NCBI GenBank assembly: GCA_025618425.1
Contig: CM046848.1
Location: forward strand, 28,823,092-28,887,091
Origin: Heliocidaris tuberculata
Lineage: Eukaryota; Echinodermata; Echinoidea; Camarodonta; Echinometridae
Length of the DNA stretch: 64,000 nucleotides
Direction: 5' to 3'
Made by a program: the position numbers and the translations under genes. Below the pieces are notes generated by a model. It saw only the letters and a list, made by a program, of their open reading frames with translations. It had not been told where the DNA came from and made no database searches. This document shows, piece by piece, positions 22,041 through 32,190 of the stretch; position 1 is the first letter of the stretch, and every line of letters starts with the position of its first letter.

Positions 22041-22580
22041 CGAAGAAAACAAAAGTGGTAACAAGAAATTAAACAGAAAAACCTACTTCGAGACTAGCTT
22101 CATGCAATTTATATTTGTATATTTTCCTTCTTCATTCTGATGCATGCATGTCTCGCTCTCATTTCCCTGCGCAAAGCTCGTACCAGTAATAGGTCAACAA
22201 TAATTTCGTAACCTAAGCCCACTTCCGAGTAACTTGCGTTGCATAAAAATTAAAATATACGTATGTTTGACTTAATTCTGTTTACGCTATAGGCAACGTT
22301 TCCTAAAAATATCACAATCGTTCGGCAAGCGTTAAATCCGTAAAGGGTGAATAAAGGTGAAAAAAGGCTCTCCAAAAAGGTTGATGACTTGCTGCAGCAT
22401 AACTAAGATATTATAAAGAAACACAGACCTACGCCTTATTCTGGGGATATAAAGGTGAAATTTCAAATGAATATGTTAATGTAGGGACTTCACATAGTGG
22501 ACTTCTTATTTTCTCTCAATTCATTTTTTGTCCTGATACAATGATATCTTAAATAAAAGTCTGTTTTAAATGGCTCTATA
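22041..22580. other. Gene-free stretch
   Basis: Nothing recognised. Confidence 0.6.
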
Positions 22581-23287
22581 TAGTGCGTCCCAAAAAAGTT
22601 AACACTCGGAAAAAGTCTCCCAAAATGAATATATTTTTGAAAATATTTGTAGGAAATTTTCATACCAGTGGGGACAGCTAAGGGTCTCTTCTATCAAATG
22701 ATACCAAAAATATCAGGCAATATTTAAAGCTCGAGTGAGCAAAAGCGATTTCTGTGAAAGAGTGCAAAATGAAGACTTCACAATATATATTATTTTGTTC
22801 TGGATGGTATTTTAATTTGAGAACCATCAAAAGTTGACAGTTAGAAAAATATGTTCTCACACATCCCATCAAAACTTAATGGTTGGCTGAGAAAGCCAGT
22901 TTCAAAACCTTGCCAAAACTGATATTTCAAAACACTCAATAAAGTAGTCGATTGCCCACTAAATCGTGAAAATATTGACAAGATACATAACATACAGAGT
23001 ACCTGTTATTTCATAAATTGTCTATTATTGATCGAAATATTAAAATTTATAAACCTTTTCATGACTCTCAACTTTGCTGATACCAGCTAGAACAAAACTA
23101 ATTCATGGTCAAGTCTGGATTTTTCACCTCTATCTCACTTGAGCGAAAAATATCGTCATATCTTTAGGTGTCATGCAATAGAAGAGACCCTAAGCTATCC
23201 ACAGGTATGAAATTTCGCTTCAAATATTTTGAAATATTTATTTGCGGAGACTTTTTCTTACTGTTATCTTTTTTCTGGGATACGCTG
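22581..23287. mobile_element. Foldback mariner-like element (copy B), complete
   Basis: TA flanks at 22579-22580 and 23288-23289. The termini are TAGTGCGTCCCAAAAAAGTT and the complement of CAGCGTATCCCAGAAAA, both mariner/Tc1-like. Nearly the whole element folds back: GAGTGAGCAAAAGCGATTTC on the left has its complement counterpart near 23135. It is 707 bp with no transposase. Confidence 0.75.
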
Positions 23288-23934
23288 TATCGGTGAATAA
23301 ATCATTAATTTCAGTAGATTTGCAAATACTGAATTAATTGCAGGAGCCTGTGCATTTGAATGATTTTAACCGATGCAAGGCGCCATGTAATTATGTGAAT
23401 CATCATCATCATCATCATAATCATCTATATTTTCTCTATAACAGGGATGGTGAATAAATGGAATTTTCATCTACATACTGGAATGGTTTCCTATATGCCA
23501 AATCTCAACAGTTGAACCCAAAATATTTAGCTGTTAGTTTACCCAAAGTGCACTGAAAAGAAAGGAACACTTTATGTACTATATCCATATATTTAGAACC
23601 TCAGTCAAAATTTTTAAATAAAATTATGTTTGAATGTTTATATAAAATGATATTACATTTTCTTCTAAAATCGGTCGTATAGTGTGCGATGGGCTGACCC
23701 AAACGTCACTGAATTTTTATTTGTTTGATGCGTGTCTTTACTCAGACTCTACACATATTCATTTACACGCACACGCACACAACCGCATCCGCATAACGTT
23801 TCCAATGTATTACATTGAAACGCAATGAACGGCGACTCATCTAATATACATGACATAAGAGAGGAAGGTAATATGAAATAAATCAATTTTGTCCCAAATC
23901 AAATATACACACAAGATTCGCTTCATGTTGGTGG
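23288..23934. other. Gene-free stretch
   Basis: A short CAT repeat near 23401-23420. Nothing else recognised. Confidence 0.6.
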
Positions 23935-24250
23935 TCACTGTAGATGTGTCGTAGTCTCGTGGTTTGATTCCTTGATAGGGATACGAAGGGTTGGAGTCTA
24001 TGTTCTAACAAGGTATTTTATCTATATTTCTTCTCTCCACACATGTATTATATGGGTACCCCATAGGATGCGAAAAATTACTGCTGACGGATTCGCATGT
24101 GCGCGCCTGGAGTGGAGTAGAGTGAGCAATGTGAGAAAGATTGAATTCAAGACGTCGATGGTCGGGGCATCACTTCGTAAAGCGCTTTGACATCTACAAG
24201 TTACTGGAAAGGCGCTAGTTATCTTTATGATTATTTCTGTTTTTATTCTT
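23935..24250 (+). mobile_element. tRNA-headed SINE
   Basis: A B-box-like GGTTTGATTCC near 23961 is followed by a body with ACAAGGTATTTTATC, TTCTCTCCACACATG, ATGGGTACCCCATAGGATG and CAATGTGAGAAAGATTG. The 3' end is AAGCGCTTTGACATC...GGAAAGGCGCTAGTTAT, a common animal SINE 3' signature, and then an ATT/ATC-rich tail (24250-24340). The A box is degraded. A minus-strand relative lies at 17970-18150. Confidence 0.7.
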
Positions 24251-24682
24251 ACATTATATTACTATAATTACTATTATTATCATTATCATCATCATCATTA
24301 TCATTTTTTATTACTAGCATCATCATCATCACCACCATCGTTACTGATGGCAAGAACCAGATAGGTCACATTTTTCGAGGTTTCGTAACAGCAAGTTATA
24401 GCCTCATTTTCAGACTGGCATAACAATAATCATACGTTGAATAATATCTGACATTGATGTCAAACTATAGAATGGTAACAAACAAACATGTATGGGCACC
24501 CCACTGATTCGTACGTTGCAAAATTGAGTCTCTTTTCATGTCAGCGACTGCTGGAAGAAGAATGAAATCGTTGGATATTATCATAGATGATCCGGGAATG
24601 GCTTCGATGAAAAAGATGGGTACGCGATGGGGAATAATAAAGTGTCATTGCATTCTTGTCTGAAAGACCTGACACGACTTTA
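24251..24682. other. SINE tail and spacer
   Basis: Simple ATT/ATC repeats to about 24340, then anonymous sequence. Confidence 0.6.
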
Positions 24683-25814
24683 CAGTGCGTATCAAAAAAA
24701 AGTACGCACTTTGAAAAAATCCTCCAAAATCATAATGTCACAATATCGATATGATATTTTTCTTCTACAGTTATGGGTGAGGGTCTGTTTCATCGGATAA
24801 CACTATTAGTACTGACAATATTTTACGGTTGAGTAAGTACTGGCTACTTTTGTGAAACTCGCAAAAAATGGTTTTCGCAAAAATGCCTAGGTCTTGAATT
24901 TGATCAAAGTGAGTATTAAGCAGTAACTGCATGTTCTCTCATATTAAGTATCCATAATAAAGTTGAACAGTCATTCAGTCCTTAATCCTATACCCAGTAG
25001 TGAACCCCCACCATGGTGTATCCAGAAATTGATAAAGGGGAGGGACGGGATGCTCCCAAGACAGGGGTTGAATGTCTTGTACAAGCATTAGAGCATAGCA
25101 AGTTTTAATGATTTATTTCCTAGGCCTTCAAGAAGAAGCTACACCAGCTTCACCCAATGGCCGGATACGTCAATGCCCCCTCTCCTACAACTGTCATCAC
25201 CATTGTAGGTGGTGTATTTCAAGCACAAATCATCTGCATCAATACCCACTTTTGCCTGAAGAGTGTTGGAAAGATTGAATGCAATAACGGAAGGAGAACC
25301 CTAACATTTACATATTTTCTTCTTCAAATTTCTTATTCCTCTTAAAAGTTACAAGACCTCGTACCAACGTCTTGTATGACAAATAAGAATTTAAAAGAGA
25401 AGAAAATTTATTGATTAAAATAATGTTTTAACATTTGTTCAATTAAACATGTACATGTAAAAGATATCATTATGCAGTAGAGTGCATCCTTTCCATATGC
25501 TCCAGGCAGTGACGCATCCTCAACTGGTTGGAAGAGATGGAGCAAAGACAGGAACTAGATAAACTGTTCAAACCAGATTTTTTCTCTCTCCCTTCTTGAA
25601 AATGGCATACTTTAGGTCCATCTTCCTGTAATGCATTGCAATTGGCATCCTTTCGACATGCTCCAGTCAAAAGTGGAATTGTGTGCAGAAAGACATAATC
25701 TGTGATGTTTTGGGTTGGGCGTTTGAGTGTGTGTGTATCAGTGTGGCCAGTGAAAACAATGCAATTCTGCTAGCGAGCAGCGAAAATTCTGCTTTATGAA
25801 AAATTTTACTGCTA

Positions 25815-25844
25815 ATCAAAATTTTACTCAAAAATTCTCTGACA

Positions 25845-25879
<35 letters not shown>

Positions 25880-26075
25880 TAGAGAGACATTTTACTCAAA
25901 ATTTCTCTGACAAGCAAAAAAAATAAAAAGGTTAGCATTTTTAGGGAGACTTTTTACTCAAAAATTCTCTGACAAGCAAAAAAAAAAAAAAAAAAAAAAA
26001 AAGGTTATCACCATTTTGGGGTATATTTTTACTCAAAATTTCTCTGACAAGCAAAAAAAAAAAAACCCAAAACAC
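25815..26075. repeat. Poly-A minisatellite, four units
   Basis: Four copies of ACTCAAAAWTTCTCTGACAAGC begin at 25826, 25894, 25956 and 26031. Each is followed by an A tract of different length and variable spacers. Flanking sequence repeats ATTCTGCTA words in both orientations. Confidence 0.85.
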
Positions 26076-26395
26076 CAGCATTCTGCTAAAATTCTGCTAA
26101 ATTTTGTCAAATTATGCCTAGCATAATGCTAGATGCTAAAGCGGTCAAAATTCTGCCAGAAAGCAGAATTCTGCCAACTCTGGCAACCTTGGTGTGTGTA
26201 TTGCAGAATCATGACACTGGGGGGGGGGGGGTGGGAGTGTGCGGATAGGTATAGAATTAAGGATTAAATGATTGTTCTAATCAATTATTAATACTTAACA
26301 GAGAACATAAAGTTACTGCCTGATAGGCACTTTGATCAAATTCAAGACTGAGGCATTTTTGCGCAAACCAATATTTGCGAGTTTTACAAAAGCAG

Positions 26396-26603
26396 CCAGT
26401 ATTCACACAAGTGTATAAAAAAAACCATGGTTTAAACCCCCTCCTGGGTTTTTTAAGCGTACGTGCGCACGGAATCAGATCCAATCATATATTTTCTTTG
26501 AGCGCGCGCATGGGCAATGTGCGCTTATTTACGCTTATTTTAGTACGCTTACGGAGGTTTAAACCTTAGCCATGGTTTAAACTTCCTTTGTGAATTCGGG
26601 CCA
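26396..26603. mobile_element. Foldback MITE with AACCATGGTTTAAAC ends
   Basis: The left end contains AAACCATGGTTTAAACC and the right end GGTTTAAACC...CCATGGTTTAAAC. The inner arms carry GCGTACGTGCGC and GCGCGCATGGGC words. It is nested inside the mariner-like element at 24683-26728. Non-coding. Confidence 0.65.
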
Positions 26604-26989
26604 TAGAGTTATCTGATGGAACAGACCCTCACCCACAATTGTATTGAAAAAAAAAACCCATATCGATATTGTGAAATAGTGATTTTGAAGGATATTTCCT
26701 AAGTGTATACTTTTTTTTATACGCACTGTATAGTTTGACACTTCAAAGGCCATTTTCAAGGTCCAAGGTTCGCTTCATTTTCAAATTTCACATTTCACTT
26801 TTTTTAATACATATTATCAGTTTTGTTTACAAGAAATGATAATGGTAAGTAAAATACAGGTTATTTTCATCAAATTAAATTAAATACATAAAATATATTA
26901 CATAACTGAGGTTTGCTTGTCGTTACTTGTAAAATAATGACTAACTAGCAAAATTGGAAAAGAGGATATGAAGGCCATGTGAAGAAATA

Positions 26990-27087
26990 GATTGTACCTA
27001 TCATCATACTGATTGGCTAACAGCAAATTTGTCATAGATCTGTAGCAGTTGCAATCGACGAAAAAGTTTTGCGAAACGGGCCCCAGG
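26990..27087. mobile_element. GGGCCC-family MITE, right half only (copy c)
   Basis: The right end AAACGGGCCCCAGG and the core GATTGGCTAACAGCAAATT are present (inverted CCAAT word). The left arm is missing or very degraded. Confidence 0.6.
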
Positions 27088-27294
27088 AGTGGTAAAACAA
27101 ACATTATCCTATTGTGAAGTATAGTGAACAAATCCTACAGATATAGATCCCAAGTCCTGCTTTAAAGAAAGGTTTGTCTTCCTTTGTGTCTTGAACTTCT
27201 ATCATTTTGTACACCTCGGATTTTTAAGCAGGTTCAGATAATTAACCCAAAATATAAACAGAATATGCATTTATTTATTATTGTTCATCTTGCT
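27088..27294. other. Spacer
   Basis: Nothing recognised. Confidence 0.5.
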
Positions 27295-27925
27295 AATCAA
27301 ATCTAAAAAAAAACCATGTTATTGAGTAATACTTTTAACGAACTACCTCATCCAATTTTAATAGATAATAGACAAATACACAAAGTGATTAGAACAGAAT
27401 TTCTAGACACTGTAATAGATAATTAACTTTCATGGAAGCATCATATTCATAATGTATATGAATTGATATCGAGAAATATTGGTATGATTAACAAACTCAA
27501 ATGGTCTTTTCCCCCAAACATCCTTTTATCACTATACTCCACTCTAGTTTTACCATCTAAATTATGGAATATTGGCCTTGGGGAAACAGTGCGACATGCC
27601 TGTCAGACAGTTTTCCTATTACAGAAAAAGGCTATGCGAATTATCAGTAATGTTAATTTTCGCCATCACACTGGTGGTCTGATTCACTCTAATAATGTAC
27701 TGAAAATTTATGATATTTATCGCCTCAATCTTGCCGTACTTACGTTTCAGTATCATAATCGTGAATTGCCCACTGTCTTCAATAATACATTTACAGTAAA
27801 TAATGAAATCCATCATTTTCCCTCTAGACAAATCAATCTGCATTACTTGCCAATAACTAGTACAGCACTTCCACAGAATACTTTTTTTTACTGTTCTTCA
27901 ATTTTTATAATTCCCTCCCTTTAGA
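27295..27925 (+). pseudogene. CR1/Jockey-like LINE reverse-transcriptase C-terminus, decayed
   Basis: An open frame of 153 codons (27463-27924) reads LISRNIGMINKLKWSFPPN, then LLSLYSTLVLP, LFLLQKKAMRIISN-type and YHNRELPTVFNN blocks. This is the conserved thumb/C-terminal region of CR1/Jockey-like reverse transcriptases. The frame continues upstream through an in-frame TAA (27424-27426) into FLDTVIDN, so it is a pseudogene. The catalytic core is absent, and the right side is cut off by the mariner-like element starting near 27930. Confidence 0.8.
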
Positions 27926-28447
27926 TCTCAACAAATAAATATTTCAAAATATTTGAAGAAAATTTCATACCTGTAAATAGTTTAGAGTCTCTTATATCAA
28001 ATGACACCTAAAGATCTGGCGATATTTTACAATGCACTCACTTTTGTGAAAAGGTGCAAAATCCAGACTTGACAAGAATTGAGTATTGTGAAATATTCAA
28101 TTTTGGCCAGTTTTTAATTCAAGCTGGCTTTCTCAATCAACCATAAAGTTTTGATGGGATATGTCAGAACATACAGAAAACAAAGCCTATTCTTTCATTA
28201 ATTGCCTTTTAATGATCCGAATATGAAAATTTATAAGCCTTTTCAAGACTCTCAACTTTGCTGATAACAGCCAGAACCAATACACATTTAACCATTACTT
28301 TTGGAACATTTCACAACAATGGCTTTTGCTCACTCAAGCGTTAAATATCGATAGATGTTTTGATGTCATTTAATAGGAGAGACTCAAGGATATCCGTAAG
28401 TACGACCATTTAATAAACATATTTTGAAATGTTCATTTGGGGAGACT

Positions 28448-30425
28448 TTTTCAGTTTCAGTTTCAGTTTCAGTTTATTTCATATTTCAAATCACATAATT
28501 GGGACATAAACAATGACCGTTGAATAATTACAATAATATATGAAAATATCTTCAATACTTTCATCAAAAGAAGAAGGAAAAAATGGAAGTGAACATATAG
28601 AGACATAGATCAATTTTTCCATCATTTTAAAGTTGGGATAAGACAAATTAGTTAGACGTGATATATGAGGGAATTTAGTAAGAAGCTAGGCTTGTAATAT
28701 TGCAGATTCCCTTAAGAATAAAAAACGGTCCCTTAAGAATAAAAAACGGTCTTTGAGATTATTACATGTATATGAGAGATGATCTTAAGAAATCATTAAA
28801 AAAAAAAAAAATAATAGAATGGGCGAGACGAGGGGTACAGTACATAACTAGGGAGCCATAGATGGATTTCATAAGTATTTAAGAGGAATATTTTGAATTG
28901 CGTTTAAATGAATACAGTGAGCCGGTATTAGTTAAGTCGGGGGGGGGGGGAGGAGGTCATTCCACAGTTTTGCTCCTGTTAACCCTTTCGAGACAATTGA
29001 CCACATTTTGTGGTTTAGCTCAATAACTTTTTATTCAGAGCTCTAAAAAATGTACCAGATGCATGAGTAGAAAGAGTAAAAATTTCTGTACACACTATGT
29101 CCATTTTTGTTGCATGACCATATTGCGTTTTATTCCAGGAATTTTAAAAAGGAGAATAAGCTTTGAAATCCTTAAATTGGCAACACATTGAGAGTTTCAA
29201 AATCATTGTTTTTCATCAAAATTGGCAATTTTTTCAACTTTTCGACAAAATTTCTAACCATGTATATTGTTCTCAAAGACATTACACCCCTATTAGAACC
29301 ATGTAGCACTAAAAGAAAAATATTAATGTTGCCAATTTGAAGAATAAAATGTGATCAATTTAGCCCTTAAATAATTCCTGTCCTGAAAGGGTTAATATAG
29401 TTGTATTGTGTTCAAAAGCTGTTCGAGTACGTGGAAGGTGATTAAAATGGCTTTGTCTGGTTGAATAGGAGTGAAGTGAATATTTCATAATATAGAAGAT
29501 ACGGCGTTATGGAGCTCATGTTTTGTGACTTGAAACATGAATATTCCTAGATTATAATGTAAATAATTCCTAAATTTTAAGAAGATTATATGAATGGAAG
29601 AGTGGAGTCGTATGGGTAAGAAAAATTGTGTTATTGATTATTCTAGTAGACCGTTATAGTACAAGTAAAAGTTGATTGATAAGGGATTTACCACTATTCC
29701 TCCATGCCAGGATTCCATAGTTTAAGTATAGTAGGATTAGTGTAGAATATAAAGAGAGGAAGACAGAGTAGGAAATGAAACTTTAAGTTTGCCAATGACT
29801 CCTGTATTTCTCGATATGAGTTTACTTATATCATTTATGTGTGTTTTCCACGTTAATTTGTTGTCAATGTATATTCATAAGAATTTGGTTGTTTCAACTT
29901 GAACAAGAATTATGTCGTTAAATAAAATTGGTCCTGGTAGATGTTCAATTGATTTGCTGAATAAAATGAAGTTTTTTTTTGTTTGTTTGTTTGTTTTGTT
30001 TATATTAAGTGACAGTTTGTTTGCTTGGATCCAGTTTGATACAAAAGTTTAATTCGTAATTTACAGTATTCAGGATTATTTGGGGATTACGATTTGAGAG
30101 AAAATGTTGGTGTCATCGGCAAATAAAAGAAAAGACAGATTATTAGAACAATTTTGAAAATCATTGATGTAGAGTATAAATAACAGTGGACCAAGTAATG
30201 ATCCCTGCGGCACTCCGCATGTAACACTCTTCATTTGAGATTCATGACCATTTATATTAATATACTGCTTACGGTCTGTAAAATAATTCCTGAACCACTT
30301 CCCACGAATTCCGTAGTGGGAAATTTTATAGAGAGGAACATTGTGATCGATGGTATCGAAGGCCTTGGATAAGTCCAGGAAGATACCGACCGTGTGGGAA
30401 AAAAATCATCAATAGCTGTAGCTAA
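28448..30425 (-). pseudogene. CR1/Jockey-like LINE (minus), inserted in mariner-like copy D
   Basis: On the minus strand 30396-30100 reads without a stop as reverse transcriptase: GIFLDLSKAFDTIDHN, YGIRGKWFRNYF, CGVPQGSLLGPLLFILYIND and FADD (30112-30123) with both catalytic aspartates. Downstream, LSLNINK, LTWKTHINDISKLISRN and ILPYLNYGILAW are readable with frameshifts. Its 3' end is a repeated AAACTG tail at 28448-28470 on plus as TTTCAG units. A TTAA-flanked MITE interrupts it at 28979-29395. The 5' end is truncated near 30425. Confidence 0.85.
28979..29395 (-). mobile_element. TTAA-flanked MITE, piggyBac-like family (copy 2)
   Basis: TTAA at 28979-28982 and 29392-29395, with end CCCTTTCGAGACAATTGACC at the left and the complement of CCCTTTCAGGACAGGAAT at the right, so it is inverted relative to copy 1. 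It lies inside the minus-strand LINE: GAKLWNDLL-type LINE coding resumes on the far side. Confidence 0.8.
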
Positions 30426-30886
30426 ATGTCAACTTTTAAAGGTTCTCAAATTTGTTAATGCCAGCAGCAACAAACACCAATTCTTGTCAAGTCTGGATTC
30501 TGCACCCTTTCACAAAAGTAGCTTTTGCTCACTCGAGCTTTACATATCGTTAGATTTGGTGCCATTGATAGAAAAGACCCTAAGTTATCTATAGGTATGA
30601 AAATTTCCTATATATATATATATATATATATATGTGAAGAGAGAATATAATGGTACAGAATGAAGCAGGTCACTCGGTGTATTTGCAAGCTTTCGGCTCC
30701 TGGCCTTCTTCAAGTTTATTTGCTAAATCAAACAGAATGAAACAAATAATAATAATAAGCAACTTAACAAAACTAAAGACAACAGAACAGAACTATCATA
30801 AATCTGGCAACATAATATATATATATATTGAAATATTTATTTTGGGAGACTGTTTCCAACTGTTAATTTTTTTCTGGGATGCACTG

Positions 30887-31506
30887 TATATTTGGATTGC
30901 CTAAGAAAGTGTATATGCATGTTTGATTCTTACGGTGTAATTGTGAATGAATTATTACCAATATATACAATTTATAATATAATTAAGTGCAAAATATCTC
31001 AGTCGAAATTTAGGTTTTCTTACATGCTTTTCCTGGCTTTCGTCCATAACCAAACGTAACCTTATACAATTCACCTGCCGTTGTCGATCGTTTTGAAGTA
31101 GGGTATAGCGTCAAAATGAATGGAAAAATACAACAACAAAAATCTATAATGTTCTAGGTATTTGAATGCACATGTCAATGCACACAGCGAAAATGCAAAC
31201 CTTATAGCATAGTCATGATCTGAACAGTGCGACGTATTCACTCCAATATAATCATATCATATCTATTGTAGTTTATGCCTCTATAACAAGGGGAAACCCC
31301 TATAGTGTTTTCCTTTATATACCTAATTTTTTGCACGAAGGAACTTGCTATGGAAGTGGAATTGCCCTCTTATGACATTTCTAAAGTCCAATAACTTATA
31401 AAGCACGTAGGAATAGTAATAAAACAATTTTTATTTTAAACGTAATCCTTGATATACCACAGGAAGAAAATTACGGGAAGATATACATACATACACACAC
31501 ATTTCA
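30887..31506. other. Gene-free stretch
   Basis: Nothing recognised. Confidence 0.6.
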
Positions 31507-31640
31507 CATGATTTGATTTGATTTTGATTTTATTTGTTTCCACGATCGGTTTACATTTGTACATGAGAAAGCAAAATATAAGTATATAAATCAAATGGCA
31601 TAATACAAAGGATAATACATAATAACAGCTCAGTATAATA
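31507..31640 (-). mobile_element. LINE 3' tail, minus orientation
   Basis: Repeated TGATTTGATTTGATTTTGAT leads into a T-rich stretch, a short-unit tail in the same orientation as the other LINE tails. Coding part not visible. Confidence 0.4.
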
Positions 31641-31775
31641 AACATCTTCCAGTAGAGGTAATAAACGCATACAGTATATACACTTGTGGGGGATATACTC
31701 TTACTTTTCTGAAGGGTTCTTTTTGCAAAGTGATTTCAGAAAATCATATATTCCTGTTTTTCTTCAGTAATCATT

Positions 31776-32190
31776 TTAACCCTTTCAGGACATTTGACCA
31801 CATTATGTGGTTTGGCTCAATAACTTTTGATTCAGAGCCCTAAAAAATATACCAGATACATGAGTAGAAAGAGCAAAAATTTCTGCACACACTGTGTCCA
31901 TTTTTGTTGCATGACCATATTGCGTTTGATTCCAGGAAATTTAAAAAGGAAAATAAGCTTTAAAATCCTTAAATTGGCAACACATTGAGAGTTCAAAATC
32001 ACTGATTTTTATCAAAATTGGCAATTTTTTCAACTTTTCGACAGAATTTTTAACCATGTACATTGTTTTCAAAAACATTACACCTTATTAGAACCGTGTA
32101 GAACTAAAAGAAAAATATTATTGTTGCCAATTTAAGGAACAAAATGTGATCAATTTACCCCTTAAATAATTCCTGTCTTGAAAGGGTTAA
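31776..32190 (-). mobile_element. TTAA-flanked MITE, piggyBac-like family (copy 3)
   Basis: TTAA at 31776-31779 and 32187-32190. The 415-bp body is closely similar to copy 2, including ATTGCGTTTGATTCCAGGAA and GTGATCAATTT near the right end. Inverted relative to copy 1. Confidence 0.85.

Larger units (their letters stand above)
24683..26728. mobile_element. Mariner-like element (copy C), expanded by insertions
   Basis: TA flanks at 24681-24682 and 26729-26730. The termini are CAGTGCGTATCAAAAAAAAG and, inverted, CAGTGCGTATAAAAAAAAGT. Arms match inward on both sides: GGTGAGGGTCTGTTTCATC at 24777 and its complement form near 26620, and GTGAAACTCGCAAAAA with its counterpart near 26370. The ~1.3-kb middle holds a poly-A minisatellite, a G tract and a second foldback. 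No transposase was found. Confidence 0.7.
27930..30886. mobile_element. Mariner-like foldback element (copy D), split by insertions
   Basis: The left half (27930-28447) and right half (about 30426-30886) match copy B. The right terminus is the complement of CAGTGCATCCCAGAAAAAAA before a TA at 30887-30888. The left terminus is missing. Between the halves sits a minus-strand LINE. A TA microsatellite plus about 200 bp of unrelated sequence interrupts the right half (about 30611-30828). Confidence 0.7.

Noticed and set aside
25470..25670. Cysteine/histidine-containing minus-strand frame as a zinc-finger exon
   Set aside because: C and H spacing does not fit C2H2, no splice sites were seen, and it lies inside a mariner-like element.
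24683..26728. Search for a mariner transposase inside the 2-kb copy
   Set aside because: No frame with a plausible catalytic region; the extra length comes from repeats and a nested foldback.
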